Source: Ruminococcus sp. CAG:254 (lineage in GTDB: Bacteria > Bacillota > Clostridia > Oscillospirales > Ruminococcaceae). Taken from it: a stretch of DNA of 11,934 nt. The notes beneath the pieces are model-generated. The model was not told the DNA's origin. It ran no database searches and saw only the letters and a program-made list of their open reading frames with translations. The stretch spans positions 114,389-126,322 of the forward strand of contig HF997975.1 in assembly GCA_000433635.1 (NCBI GenBank). Direction: 5' to 3'. A program made the translations under genes and the position numbers. This document shows, piece by piece, positions 1-7,991 of the stretch; position 1 is the stretch's first letter, and the number at the start of each line of letters is the position of its first letter.

Positions 1-357
1 CACAGGTAATACCACCAACTGTGCGATTCGCATGCCAGGTTCTACAGAGAAGGGTTCTTTGCCGAGATTCATCAGCGGAACGAGCAGTTCGCCCCGATAG
101 TCGCTGTCGACCAGCCCAACGCCGTTTGCCAGATTGATGCCGTGTTTAGAAGCCAGTCCGGAGCGTGCCATGATGAACAGAGCAACATCTTTACGGTCTG
201 GAGCAGCTGCAATTCCGGTGGGAATGCGGACAATTTCCCCAACTGGAATAGAAACAAGGGCTTCAAGAGCCGCATATAAATCATATCCGGCACTTCCGGC
301 AGTTGCTTGTGTGGGAATGGTTGCATAGGGTCGTAGGCGTTGGATTTGTAATTGCAT
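1..357 (-). CDS. dut: dUTP diphosphatase (dUTPase), 3' end outside window
   Basis: Hydrolyses dUTP to dUMP and pyrophosphate in the cytoplasm. This keeps uracil out of DNA and supplies dUMP for thymidylate synthesis. The visible 119 residues carry trimeric dUTPase motifs in order: AGSAGYDLYA (20-29), ARSGLASKHGI (64-74), NGVGLVDSDYRGEL (78-91) and PGMRIAQLVV (107-116). The family is usually about 140-150 residues, so the missing C-terminus should hold the glycine-rich fifth motif that closes over the substrate; it lies left of base 1. The ATG at 357 is preceded by GGAGG (363-367, read on the minus strand) at good spacing. The gene starts 36 bases after the U32 gene stop with no terminator between, so it is probably the third gene of the zapA-U32-dut operon. 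Family assignment is secure from the motifs. Confidence 0.96.
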   Translation of the reverse strand, partial: MQLQIQRLRPYATIPTQATAGSAGYDLYAALEALVSIPVGEIVRIPTGIAAAPDRKDVALFIMARSGLASKHGINLANGVGLVDSDYRGELLVPLMNLGKEPFSVEPGMRIAQLVVLPV

Positions 358-393
358 AAAAACCTCCATGGTGTTGGTGTTTTGATGGGACGA

Positions 394-2460
394 TTATTTC
401 CCGACAACGGACGGGAGTCCTCGGAGAAGCAGCCCACGGGTATAAGCTGCCGGAGCAGATGCACAGGGTGCTTGATAATCCGCAAGAATCGCCTGAATCT
501 GTTTCGGGGATTCAATGGAAAACGACAGCAGCAATGTGGAAAAGCCTCGCAGCTGTTGAAAACGGTCTGCTACCCAAACTGGAACAGCGTTGTAAATAAC
601 GGTGTATCCCTCTGTGCAAAAGACAGGGAATGTGCGGTTGGTGCGGTCTTTGAGCTGATGCTTGCAGGAACGGCAGCCAACTTCTTCCCGAATCGGGCAG
701 AGCCGTGTTTTCATCACCGGAAGGTGTCCATAGGCGAAGATACCAGCCGGCAGGCGGTCGCAGCAGGACAGAGCCTGTCGAATGGTCAGTTCCACAGAGA
801 GCAGAGTATCGGATACGCCGTACTGCTGAATAACATTCACGCTGTGGCGGTTGGTCAGATTCAATCCCGTTCCGCCGTGCAGTTCCAAGCCAAGTTGCTT
901 TCCCAGTACGAGATGTGCGATGGTGTCGCAGAGAATAGCGTTCCAACCGATAGCCTGACAGGCTTGCAGCCGTTTCCGGAGGGTTGTTTCATCCGGAGCA
1001 AAAGTTGGAAGCGTCAGAATGGCGTTTGGAATTGGCTGTGAAAGCTGTTCCGCCAAGTGCAACGGCAACAGTAATTTGTCAGTTGGGAAGTCGCTGTTTT
1101 GCACAGCTTGCAGCTGTTCCATAGTTTGCACCTGTACCCAGTAATTCGGCTTTTTGGGGGCAGAATGAGGCTGTTTTGGCAGGTGCAGCGGAACTTCTGC
1201 CAGTGTATATTGTGGGGTGTTGGCAGCTTTTCGGGCGGCTTGTAGCTGTTCGATTGCCGTTCTGCGGAGTGCATTCAAAGTTGCAGCAGAAACGGTTGCT
1301 TTTCCGTCACAGATTGCGGTCAGACTGTCCAGCTGGTAGGCAGTGTTTCCGAGTTTTCCAAGCTGCCGCTCTAAAAATGCTGCATCGCAAGGCTTGTTTT
1401 TCGCCAATTCCGGCGGTGCATCTTGAACAGTTACCGATGTGCCATCTGGTAAAGTTGCAGTCAGAGAAACCGGCTGCTCCAGAATGACCGTTGCCGCCAT
1501 TGTGAGTGGCAGGCGAACAGCTGGCTTTTTCGCCAGTTCTGCCAGCTTCGGCAAAACAGCGTTGGCAGCAGTGACATCTTCTTTCTGCCGAACGCCGAAC
1601 ATTTGTTTCCGCTGTCCGGTATAATAGCCGTCTGTGAATCCGCTGCGAGAGAATACCGCACGCAACATCTGTAAATCTGGCTGTTTGCCCGCTTTCAGTT
1701 GCCGGAGAGCGGTAACTGCTGCTGCTACATATTCCGGCCGTTTCATTCTGCCCTCGATTTTCAGAGAAGCAATGCCATCTGCACAGAGTTGCTGATAATG
1801 GGGTAACAGACAGAGGTCTTTCAGAGAGAGTGCGGCTGCCTGCGGATTTTTTGCAGCGGTAAAGGGCAGTCGACAGGCTTGTGCACAGCAGCCACGATTG
1901 GCACTGCGTGCACCAATCAGAGCGGAGAGATAACACTGTCCGGAAATACACATACAGAGTGCTCCATGGACAAATTGCTCCACTTCCAGTCCAATTGCAC
2001 AGACTGCCTGAATTTCAGAGCGAGTCATTTCTCTGGCGACAACGACACGGGAAAATCCGTGTTCTTTTGCCCAGATTGCACCGGATGGGGAACAGATGGT
2101 CATCTGTGTGGAGGCATGCAGCGGCATTTCCGGAATCCGCTGATGAATGTAGTCGGCAACGCCCAAATCCTGTACAATGCAAGCATCCATTCCAATCGCA
2201 GCAGCAGTTTGAAGCAGTTCATCCAACGCTGTCCATTCGGTGTCAAATACCAGTGTATTGACCGTCAAATAGAGTTTCACACCGTTGGTGTGGCAGAAAT
2301 CAGCTGCTTCTTGGAGTGCAGCAGCATCGAAGTTATGGGCATTTTGTCGGGCAGAAAAGAGCGTTGCACCAATGTAAACTGCATCTGCACCACAGTGCAC
2401 GGCAGCAGTCAACGCTTCCATGCTGCCGGCAGGTGCTAAAATTTCAGGGGATTGCCTCAT
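394..2460 (-). CDS. U32 peptidase-family protein, large two-part form (RlhA-like)
   Basis: The 688-residue protein matches the U32 signature exactly at 161-179: EQFVHGALC, then GQCYLS. Next come NRGCCAQACR (189-197) and SLKIEGRMKRPEYVA (233-247), all typical of the family. Cys169, Cys176, Cys191/192 and Cys196 are candidate iron-sulfur ligands. Most characterised U32 proteins are not proteases but take part in O2-independent or prephenate-dependent RNA or quinone hydroxylation. The long form with an extra C-terminal half resembles E. coli RlhA (YdcP), needed for 5-hydroxycytidine in 23S rRNA; Firmicutes TrhP proteins, which act on tRNA, are shorter. The C-terminal half ends with a second cysteine cluster (Cys588, Cys596, Cys599) and YTRGLLLRGL, like the family's usual ending. 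Its ATG overlaps the zapA stop (ATGA) and has no clear ribosome binding site, so translational coupling is likely. Family certain, exact substrate not. Confidence 0.9.
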   Translation of the reverse strand: MRQSPEILAPAGSMEALTAAVHCGADAVYIGATLFSARQNAHNFDAAALQEAADFCHTNGVKLYLTVNTLVFDTEWTALDELLQTAAAIGMDACIVQDLGVADYIHQRIPEMPLHASTQMTICSPSGAIWAKEHGFSRVVVAREMTRSEIQAVCAIGLEVEQFVHGALCMCISGQCYLSALIGARSANRGCCAQACRLPFTAAKNPQAAALSLKDLCLLPHYQQLCADGIASLKIEGRMKRPEYVAAAVTALRQLKAGKQPDLQMLRAVFSRSGFTDGYYTGQRKQMFGVRQKEDVTAANAVLPKLAELAKKPAVRLPLTMAATVILEQPVSLTATLPDGTSVTVQDAPPELAKNKPCDAAFLERQLGKLGNTAYQLDSLTAICDGKATVSAATLNALRRTAIEQLQAARKAANTPQYTLAEVPLHLPKQPHSAPKKPNYWVQVQTMEQLQAVQNSDFPTDKLLLPLHLAEQLSQPIPNAILTLPTFAPDETTLRKRLQACQAIGWNAILCDTIAHLVLGKQLGLELHGGTGLNLTNRHSVNVIQQYGVSDTLLSVELTIRQALSCCDRLPAGIFAYGHLPVMKTRLCPIREEVGCRSCKHQLKDRTNRTFPVFCTEGYTVIYNAVPVWVADRFQQLRGFSTLLLSFSIESPKQIQAILADYQAPCASAPAAYTRGLLLRGLPSVVGK

Positions 2461-2822
2461 GCGTTTGCCGTCTGCCGATTATTTTGCAGTTCCTTTTCAA
2501 GGGCTTCAATTCTTGCCAGTAACTGCTTATTTTCTGCGATGGCGTTGTCATAGGCGAGTCGATTTTTTCCGGCTTCATCGACATATTCTTTTGCCTGTTC
2601 CCGCAGAGCGTCCAGCCGCTGGGTTGCCTTGTTCAGGTCATCCAGTGTGGAGAGAGCCACCATAATGGCAGCTGCAAACGGGGAAGTACTGGAGTTTGAA
2701 CCGGAAACCTCAGAAATACGGTTTTCCAGCGTACGGGCAAGACCGATGACATAATTCGCAGATTCTGCGGTTTGGAGCATGAAGTCTTTTCCGCAGATTA
2801 CAACTTTTACTTTATTAGTCAT
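2457..2822 (-). CDS. zapA: Cell division protein ZapA-like
   Basis: A small cytosolic FtsZ-associated protein that bundles FtsZ protofilaments at the division ring. The 121-residue sequence opens with a compact ZapA globular head (KVKVVICGKDFMLQTAES, about 4-21), followed by the helix YVIGLARTLENRISEV. A long charged heptad-rich segment runs from about residue 60 to 115 (LDDLNKATQRLDALREQAKE, then IEALEKELQ), as expected for the ZapA coiled-coil dimer stalk. The length is slightly above Bacillus ZapA (about 85) and close to the E. coli protein (109). The ATG at 2822 follows AAAGGA at normal spacing, and a TATAAT box lies 60 bases upstream. It is the first gene of a zapA-U32-dut operon, and its TGA overlaps the U32 start by four bases. 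The pairing of zapA with U32 genes is common in Clostridia. Confidence 0.88.
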   Translation of the reverse strand: MTNKVKVVICGKDFMLQTAESANYVIGLARTLENRISEVSGSNSSTSPFAAAIMVALSTLDDLNKATQRLDALREQAKEYVDEAGKNRLAYDNAIAENKQLLARIEALEKELQNNRQTANA

Positions 2823-2881
2823 AATTTGGAAGATTCCTTTCAGTTTGTTGATTCCAGCTGCAAATAGAAGATACCACTTTT

Positions 2882-2910
2882 ATTATAATGCTTTTTTCGG
2901 GAAAAGAAAA
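2882..2910 (-). promoter_or_regulatory. Predicted sigma-A promoter of zapA-U32-dut
   Basis: On the minus strand a perfect TATAAT (2882-2887) lies 17 bases from a weak -35 TTTTCT (2905-2910). The leader to the zapA ATG is about 55 bases. The -10 is strong and the -35 is poor, so the start point is plausible but not certain. No convincing terminator was seen between murC (stop at 2961) and this promoter; only an AT-rich weak hairpin could form there, so read-through from murC is possible. Confidence 0.55.
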
Positions 2911-2960
2911 GATTTTTTGTGAAAAAATGTGGAAATCTATTTAAAATGCAGGGGCAATTC

Positions 2961-4406
2961 TTATTTGCTGGCAGCCTGTTCTCTCCGCTGCAATTCTTCC
3001 AGAATCATCTTGTTGACTTTGTTGATGTCGCCGCAGCCCATGGTGATGACCAAGTCACCTGGTTCAACGTGGTCGCAGACATACTGGCAGACATCCGCAA
3101 AGTTCTTGTATTTGCGTTCATCATTGGATTCTGGGTCGGTTTCATCCTGTGGAAACCAAACAGCCCCTGGAATTTTTTCGCCAAGCTGACGGGTAAAGAT
3201 GTTATAAGTGTTCTTTTCCCGAGAGCCCATAATATCCGTTAAAACAGCATGGGTCGGAATGGAGAGAGCTTTTGCAAAGTCATCGAGCAGCACAGCGGTA
3301 CGGGAGTAGGTGAATGGCTGGAAAACTGCCCAAACGGCATGGAATGGCATTTCCATGGCTGCCTGTAAGGTAACGGTCAATTCTGTTGGATGGTGACCAT
3401 AGTCGTCTACAACGGTAACACCGCAGGCTTCGCCCTTTTTATCGAATCGTCTGCCAGCACCGTGGAAGTTGCCCAGACCCTTTACCGCATCTTCAAAGGA
3501 GATACCAACATAGCGAACCGCTGCAATTGCTGCGAGAGCGTTCAAGACATTGTGCACGCCAGCGATGTGCAGGACAACCGTTCCGAGCAATTCGCCGTGG
3601 TAAAGGACGTCAAAGTGTGTTTCCAGACCGGAAACATGAATAATGTTGGTTGCAACGTAGTCATTGCCTTCCTTTTCGCCGAACGTAATCAGTTCTTTTC
3701 CAGTAATGCCTTCCACAGCCTTGCAGGTCTTTTCATCATCGCCGTTGTAAATGACCACTTTAGAGGTGTTTTCTGCAAACTTGTGGAAAGAACGAATGAT
3801 GTTTTCGACTGTTCCAAAGTAGTCCAGATGGTCAGCGTCAATGTTCAGCAGGACGGCAATATCTGGATACAGCTTCAGGAAGGTGTCCACAAATTCACAG
3901 GCTTCACAGGTCATGATGTCACTGTTTCCACAGCGACCGCTGCCATGAATGCAGGCAAGCTTTCCGCCAATGACAGCGGACGGGTCTGCTCCGGCATCGA
4001 AGAGAATTTGTGTTGTCATGGAAGTAGTGGTTGTTTTGCCATGTGTGCCGGCGATGCAGATGGCGTTGTCATACCAGCTGGTTACGAGTCCGAGCAGTTC
4101 GCTCCGTTCCATCAGGTCAACACCATGTTTTGCAGCTTCTTTTGCAGCAATCAGTTCCGGATTATCTGCCATAATGGCAGCGGTGTAAACAATCAGGTCA
4201 GCTCCTTCGATGTTTTCGGCACGCTGTCCCATCATAACCGGGATACCCATATCTCGAACGGCTTGCAGGGTTTCCGATTCGTTATTGTCAGAACCGGTGA
4301 TATAATAGCCTTTGGTATGCAGGATCTGCACCAGTGGATACATTCCAGAGCCGCCAATTCCGATAAAATGGATATGCTTTTTACAATTTAATATTTCTTT
4401 GTTCAA
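2961..4406 (-). CDS. murC: UDP-N-acetylmuramate--L-alanine ligase (MurC), likely TTG start
   Basis: ATP-dependent cytoplasmic ligase that adds L-alanine to UDP-MurNAc, the first step of peptidoglycan peptide assembly. With the TTG at 4406 as start the protein has 481 residues, normal for MurC. Motifs in order: IGIGGSGM (15-22, UDP-binding domain), AGTHGKTTTT (119-128, ATP P-loop), NIDADHLDYF (188-197), HNVLNALAA (285-293), DYGHHPTE (335-342) and, near the C-terminus, FQPFTYSRT and MGCGDINK. The frame is open much further upstream, but the added residues are not MurC-like and would run through the predicted promoter. TTG is preferred because AAGAGTGA lies just upstream of it. The ATG at 4439 (492 residues) has no visible ribosome binding site and sits almost on the predicted transcription start. 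Divergent from spoVG. Function secure; start moderately sure. Confidence 0.95.
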   Translation of the reverse strand: MNKEILNCKKHIHFIGIGGSGMYPLVQILHTKGYYITGSDNNESETLQAVRDMGIPVMMGQRAENIEGADLIVYTAAIMADNPELIAAKEAAKHGVDLMERSELLGLVTSWYDNAICIAGTHGKTTTTSMTTQILFDAGADPSAVIGGKLACIHGSGRCGNSDIMTCEACEFVDTFLKLYPDIAVLLNIDADHLDYFGTVENIIRSFHKFAENTSKVVIYNGDDEKTCKAVEGITGKELITFGEKEGNDYVATNIIHVSGLETHFDVLYHGELLGTVVLHIAGVHNVLNALAAIAAVRYVGISFEDAVKGLGNFHGAGRRFDKKGEACGVTVVDDYGHHPTELTVTLQAAMEMPFHAVWAVFQPFTYSRTAVLLDDFAKALSIPTHAVLTDIMGSREKNTYNIFTRQLGEKIPGAVWFPQDETDPESNDERKYKNFADVCQYVCDHVEPGDLVITMGCGDINKVNKMILEELQRREQAASK

Positions 4407-4453
4407 AAAAATCACTCTTTTCTTTCTTGTAAACTTCATTTGATTCGTGTATA

Positions 4454-4481
4454 CTATTACCCATATTCCAACCAGTTGCAA
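4454..4481 (-). promoter_or_regulatory. Predicted murC promoter
   Basis: Minus-strand -35 TTGCAA (4476-4481) and -10 TAATAG (4454-4459) with a 16-base spacer. It lies inside the left arm of the 52-bp palindrome. Transcription would start near 4447, leaving a leader of about 40 bases to the TTG start, which fits that start better than the ATG at 4439. The hexamers are only moderate matches. Confidence 0.45.
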
Positions 4482-4508
4482 ATTTGTGACAGGATGGAAT
4501 ATGTGTAA
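4457..4508. repeat. 52-bp imperfect palindrome between divergent murC and spoVG
   Basis: The two 26-base halves meet between 4482 and 4483, and 21 of 26 positions pair. Mismatches are at 4461/4504, 4471/4494, 4474/4491, 4477/4488 and 4478/4487. The longest perfect stretch is CATATTCCA (4462-4470) against TGGAATATG (4495-4503). Because it is symmetric, each arm read outward gives a similar promoter-like string: TTTGCAAC or TTTGTGAC, then TGGAATATG, then GTAA. It could be a binding site for a dimeric regulator, a duplicated and inverted promoter, or both. No T-run follows on either strand, so it is not a terminator. Confidence 0.8.
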
Positions 4509-4511
4509 CGT
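4484..4511 (+). promoter_or_regulatory. Candidate spoVG promoter, weak
   Basis: Plus-strand -35 TTGTGA (4484-4489) and -10-like TAACGT (4506-4511) with a 16-base spacer, the mirror image of the murC promoter. An alternative is TTGCAA (4476-4481) with TATGTG (4500-4505) at 18 bases. Both -10 boxes are poor. SpoVG of Bacillus subtilis is sigma-H driven, but I could not fit a convincing sigma-H site here. The leader to spoVG is about 105 bases and can fold a small CCGCA/TGCGG hairpin (4529-4547). Confidence 0.35.
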
Positions 4512-4622
4512 CTGTCTGATGATTCTGACCGCATCCAAAAGCTGCGGATGTGGGAAAGAAACATCGGGTATTCGTAGCCACAGCTGCAAGTCTGGTTACG
4601 CTGTCTTAGAGGAGGTCATCTT

Positions 4623-4925
4623 ATGGAAATTACAGATATCAAAATCAGAAGAATCATCACCGAAGGACGGCTGCGTGCAGTTGTTTCGATTACGCTGGAC
4701 AATATGCTTGCGGTACATGACATCAAGATTGTACAGGGTGACGAACGGTTGTTTGTGGCAATGCCGAGCCGGAAGGATGAAAATGGTGTCTTCCGAGATA
4801 TCGTCCATCCGATTTCTGCCGCTGCTCGAAAGAAGCTGGAAGCAGAAATCATGGAAACCTACCAACAGCACCTGGCACTGATGGAAGCGGAAACAGAGGC
4901 TGCACAACATGCACAGCATGTTTAA
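4623..4925 (+). CDS. spoVG: Septation/regulatory protein SpoVG
   Basis: A small cytosolic nucleic-acid-binding regulator. In Bacillus it affects asymmetric septation and cortex formation; in other Firmicutes it modulates envelope and virulence genes by binding DNA or RNA. The 100-residue protein has the SpoVG fold signature: MEITDIKIRRI at the start, LRAVVSITLDNMLAVHDIKIVQG (about 17-39, the conserved strand-helix core), and FVAMPSRKDENGVFRDIVHPI (about 44-64). These are among the most conserved SpoVG stretches. The tail (about 68-100) is a charged helix rich in Glu and Ala, slightly longer than many homologues. The ATG follows AGAGGAGG at ideal spacing. It is monocistronic, divergent from murC and convergent with the Nudix gene, and ends with its own terminator. 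Confidence 0.96.
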   Translation: MEITDIKIRRIITEGRLRAVVSITLDNMLAVHDIKIVQGDERLFVAMPSRKDENGVFRDIVHPISAAARKKLEAEIMETYQQHLALMEAETEAAQHAQHV

Positions 4926-4968
4926 TGGGAAACCATATTTTTATTCTTTTTCCTGATTTTTGATTTTG

Positions 4969-5008
4969 GGACAACCTGCAAAGAACTGGCAGGCTGTCCT
5001 TATTTTTT
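4969..5008 (+). terminator. Rho-independent terminator of spoVG
   Basis: GGACA (4969-4973) pairs with TGTCC (4995-4999), and CCTGC (4975-4979) pairs with GCAGG (4989-4993). There is one A/C mismatch and a 9-base loop. The T-rich tract at 5000-5008 follows at once on the plus strand. The tract overlaps the stop codon and last codons of the convergent Nudix gene. The minus strand has no T-run beyond the hairpin, so it should mainly stop spoVG transcripts. Confidence 0.88.
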
Positions 5009-5551
5009 ACCCTGAATCTGGAGCAGTGCCCAAGTCTTGAGAATGGCAAGCTGGGTTTTTGCATCTGCAATTTTTCCATCCATAATCATGGTAACAACTT
5101 CTTCCAGCGGCAGTTCCAGAACATCCAGAAATTCGCCAGCGTCTAAATCCTGCTGCATGGGAGCGGAGAGGTCTTCTGCCAGATACATATGAATGACTTC
5201 GGTATCATAGGCAGGGGTTGGGTAGAGATAGCCGAGTTCGGTATATTTTTTGCAGGTTCTGCCGACTTCTTCCCGCAGTTCCCGCAGACCACATTCCAAC
5301 GGGTCTTCACCGGGTTCTCGTTTTCCGGCTGGGATTTCTAAGGTGACTTCGTGGAACGGATAGCGGTACTGTTGTACCATCAGAACGGTTTGCCGTTCGG
5401 TCAGCGGAACAACGCAGACACCACCGCTGTGGTGTACCACGTCCCGTTGTACAATTTTTCCGTCTTCCAGTTCCGCAGTGTCTTTGGTGACATGGAAAAT
5501 TTTTGCCTGATAAACCAAATCACTGCTTTTTGTGATTTCATTCAAATGCAT
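5000..5551 (-). CDS. nudF: Nudix hydrolase, ADP-ribose pyrophosphatase type
   Basis: Predicted to cleave ADP-ribose to AMP and ribose 5-phosphate in the cytoplasm, with Mg2+ held by the Nudix box. The 183-residue protein carries a full Nudix box at 76-97: G, five residues, E82, seven residues, then REL at 90-92, EE at 94-95 and G97. A proline 16 residues after the box (Pro113, in LYPTPAYDTE) is the usual mark of the ADP-ribose subclass. The N-terminal strand domain (DLVYQAKIFHVTKDTAEL) and VQQYRYP (59-65) also fit. The ATG at 5551 follows AAAGGAAG. It lies 37 bases after the YfhO gene and is probably cotranscribed as the last gene of the yfcE-yfhO-nudF unit. Activity on ADP-ribose is inferred from subfamily features; other nucleoside diphosphate sugars are possible. 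Confidence 0.9.
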   Translation of the reverse strand: MHLNEITKSSDLVYQAKIFHVTKDTAELEDGKIVQRDVVHHSGGVCVVPLTERQTVLMVQQYRYPFHEVTLEIPAGKREPGEDPLECGLRELREEVGRTCKKYTELGYLYPTPAYDTEVIHMYLAEDLSAPMQQDLDAGEFLDVLELPLEEVVTMIMDGKIADAKTQLAILKTWALLQIQGKK

Positions 5552-5588
5552 CTGTCATCTTCCTTTCTATTGGATACAATGGATATAA

Positions 5589-7991
5589 TTAGTTTGCCGT
5601 TTCTTCCGTGGAATAATCCACGCAGCAAATTGATTCTGTTTTTGGATTTGGATGCCGTTTGTTATAGATGCCGGCAACTGTGAGGTATCCGGCAAATAAG
5701 ACCAGACCGCCCAGAGAGAGTAATGCACCGGCTTTCAATCCAGGGGTGTGATAGGTGAATGTAATTTCGCTGTCGCCAGCAGGAACTGGAACTGCCATAA
5801 AGCCGACATCTGCCTTTTCAATAGAAACTGGTTTGCCGTTGACTTCTGCCGACCAGCCTTCCTCCCAGGGCACACTGAAAAAGACGAGGTTTTCATGGTC
5901 TGTGGAGATGGTTGCATGGAAGCCCTTGCTGTTATAGGTGAACGAGTCGCAGGCAGTTTTTGTCCGTTCGGTGCACTCTGCCAGTAAATCTTCATCGGAC
6001 ATCTGGTGAACAGCATCTGGCAGCTTCTGCATCCAGTTTTGATATGTTTCTACGGTATCATCTTCCAATACCAATGCACGCAATAATAAATTGCAGCGGT
6101 CAGATTCGGAATAAGTTTCCCACTGGGAACGGCTGACATAGGTATCAAAGGTAAAGCCCATCGGCAAAGCGTAGTCATTTTTATAGATATAAAAGCCATT
6201 CTGGGTATCATAGTAGGAGAAGCCCGGCAGGTCGATGCCCTCTGGTTCTAGGTTATCCGGTGTAACTTCATCGAAATAATACCGGACAGAGAATAGATAG
6301 CGGATGGCCTTGCAGGAGCGTTCCGGACGAGAGGCAACATCTCTTGTTACGCCGATTTCCGGATAAAATTCCATGATAGAGGCTGGAACAATGCTGTGAA
6401 ATGCCCGAATACACGGCAGCCCCCAGAACATCGGGTAATTATCTCGGTCTTTGGAGATGTCAATGCGGAAGAAATCATCCTCTGAAACGGCAATTTTCAC
6501 ATCGCCCTCTTTGTCGATGGCTTTGTCAATATATTCTTCTGCTCGCTGTGGTGTGTATGCACCAAAATAAACCACGGTCATTGTACAGAATGTGCAGGCT
6601 GCTACGGTCATTGGCAGTGCCATTGCAAGGATGGGCTTTCCAGCACGCCGGCGGTGGAACAGAAAAGCAGTTGCCACCAGAGAAAGTATACAAATGCCCA
6701 GAACCAAATAAAAATGCAGCGGATATTCTGCAAACTTTCCCCATGTCACCTTGTCGCCGTTCTTTGTCGGCAGAATCGAAATCACGCCGAAAACTGCCAT
6801 CATCAGGGCAGAAATGCCCAAACCGTATTTTGCAGAAATCGTGGTGTTGTCCAGAACGTATGCAGTCATCAGTGCCATGATGCAGATGGGCATATAGAAC
6901 CATCTTGCATAGTAAGACCCATTCAACGCATAGAAGCAGCTGTTCAAAATCGGAATAAAAGCACAAATCGTACAGAGCAGAACCAGCCGCTTTGCCCAGT
7001 GTCCATCTTTGTATTTGCAGAATGAGAGCACCCCAACCATGGAGAATAGCGGTAAATAGCCGCCAATGGATGCCCATTTTGCATCGTTGCTTGAGAATAA
7101 GTTCGGGCGAGCCGGAACATCTGGAATCAGGAAAAAGCTTTCAATGATTCTCCAGATACGGGTGCGGTCGTTGTAGGCGAGCATATCCATGCCATATAGA
7201 CGGGAGGTAATGCGGTTGTTTGCCAGAATCGCAAGGGCAGACGGCAGGAGCAGGAAGCAGGCGAGTAATACGCCAATGATGGCTTCGAGTGCCAGCCGGA
7301 AAAACTTTTTCGGGGTTGCGTGAAAATCCTTGGAGAAACACCGCACAATGAAATACAAAACCAGAAAGACAGCTTGCCCCGTGAAGAAAAAGTAATTGAT
7401 ACAGCCCATGAGAGCGACCGCAAGAGCAAATACGCCTTTTCGATTCTGATTAATGGATTCTTCCATGGCAATCAGCATCAGCGGAAAGAATGCGGTAACA
7501 TCCTGAAAGTGGTTGAAAAAGAGGTTAAACAGCTGAAATCCCGAAAACGCATACAGCAGCCCACCAATCAGGGCAGCGTTTCGACTGCGGACAAATCGCT
7601 GAATATAAGCGTAAGCCGTCATGGCTGCAATGCCATGCTTTACAGAGAGCAACACCGGAAGAGCATAGAGCATCCAGCTGCGGGGCAGAATCGTGGTAAT
7701 CCAGAAGAACGGACTGCCTAGGAGATAAAAGGCATATGACCCGATGAAGTTTGCACCCAAATCGGTGTACCAGTTCCAGCCAAAACTGCCGCTGCGAACT
7801 GCATCGTTTGCGAGAGAATAGAACGGCAGCTGCTGAGAATTGTAGTCCCCGTAGTAGAGAAAATAGCCATGTTCCAGACACATCGCCGGCAAATAGACAA
7901 TCAGCAGTGCACCAAATCCCAGCAGAAATGCAAATAGATAATTGTGGAACAGACTGTGGCTGGATATGGATTTTCGGATGGAAAAACGCAT
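5589..7991 (-). CDS. YfhO-family membrane protein, predicted GT-C-type glycosyltransferase
   Basis: An 800-residue polytopic membrane protein. The N-terminus is short and basic, then a transmembrane helix (about 17-37) leads to a loop with GDYNSQQLPFY (48-58). Its Asp-Tyr-Asn-Gln pattern is the YfhO hallmark and is placed like the catalytic acid of GT-C enzymes. Many hydrophobic segments follow up to about residue 475. A largely soluble extracytoplasmic part (about 480-750) follows, ending in EGWSAEVNGKPV, the usual YfhO C-terminal domain. One last helix (about 754-775) leads to a short polar tail. Bacillus and Listeria homologues help glycosylate wall or lipoteichoic acids using undecaprenyl-linked sugars; the acceptor here is unknown. 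The ATG at 7991 follows GGAGG. It sits 88 bases after the YfcE gene and 37 before the Nudix gene. Confidence 0.9.
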   Translation of the reverse strand: MRFSIRKSISSHSLFHNYLFAFLLGFGALLIVYLPAMCLEHGYFLYYGDYNSQQLPFYSLANDAVRSGSFGWNWYTDLGANFIGSYAFYLLGSPFFWITTILPRSWMLYALPVLLSVKHGIAAMTAYAYIQRFVRSRNAALIGGLLYAFSGFQLFNLFFNHFQDVTAFFPLMLIAMEESINQNRKGVFALAVALMGCINYFFFTGQAVFLVLYFIVRCFSKDFHATPKKFFRLALEAIIGVLLACFLLLPSALAILANNRITSRLYGMDMLAYNDRTRIWRIIESFFLIPDVPARPNLFSSNDAKWASIGGYLPLFSMVGVLSFCKYKDGHWAKRLVLLCTICAFIPILNSCFYALNGSYYARWFYMPICIMALMTAYVLDNTTISAKYGLGISALMMAVFGVISILPTKNGDKVTWGKFAEYPLHFYLVLGICILSLVATAFLFHRRRAGKPILAMALPMTVAACTFCTMTVVYFGAYTPQRAEEYIDKAIDKEGDVKIAVSEDDFFRIDISKDRDNYPMFWGLPCIRAFHSIVPASIMEFYPEIGVTRDVASRPERSCKAIRYLFSVRYYFDEVTPDNLEPEGIDLPGFSYYDTQNGFYIYKNDYALPMGFTFDTYVSRSQWETYSESDRCNLLLRALVLEDDTVETYQNWMQKLPDAVHQMSDEDLLAECTERTKTACDSFTYNSKGFHATISTDHENLVFFSVPWEEGWSAEVNGKPVSIEKADVGFMAVPVPAGDSEITFTYHTPGLKAGALLSLGGLVLFAGYLTVAGIYNKRHPNPKTESICCVDYSTEETAN

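Noticed and set aside
352..1041. 229-codon plus-strand frame opposite the U32 gene and dut start
   Set aside because: Mirror frame of a well-supported U32 coding region. It starts inside the dut gene and resembles no known protein.
3390..4391. 333-codon open frame on the plus strand opposite murC
   Set aside because: It lies wholly antisense to murC, which has all catalytic motifs. The frame has no ribosome binding site and no recognisable domain.
4484..4520. Sigma-H promoter for spoVG as in Bacillus
   Set aside because: AGGATGG (4491-4497) looks like part of a sigma-H -35, but no GAAT-type -10 occurs at the needed spacing.
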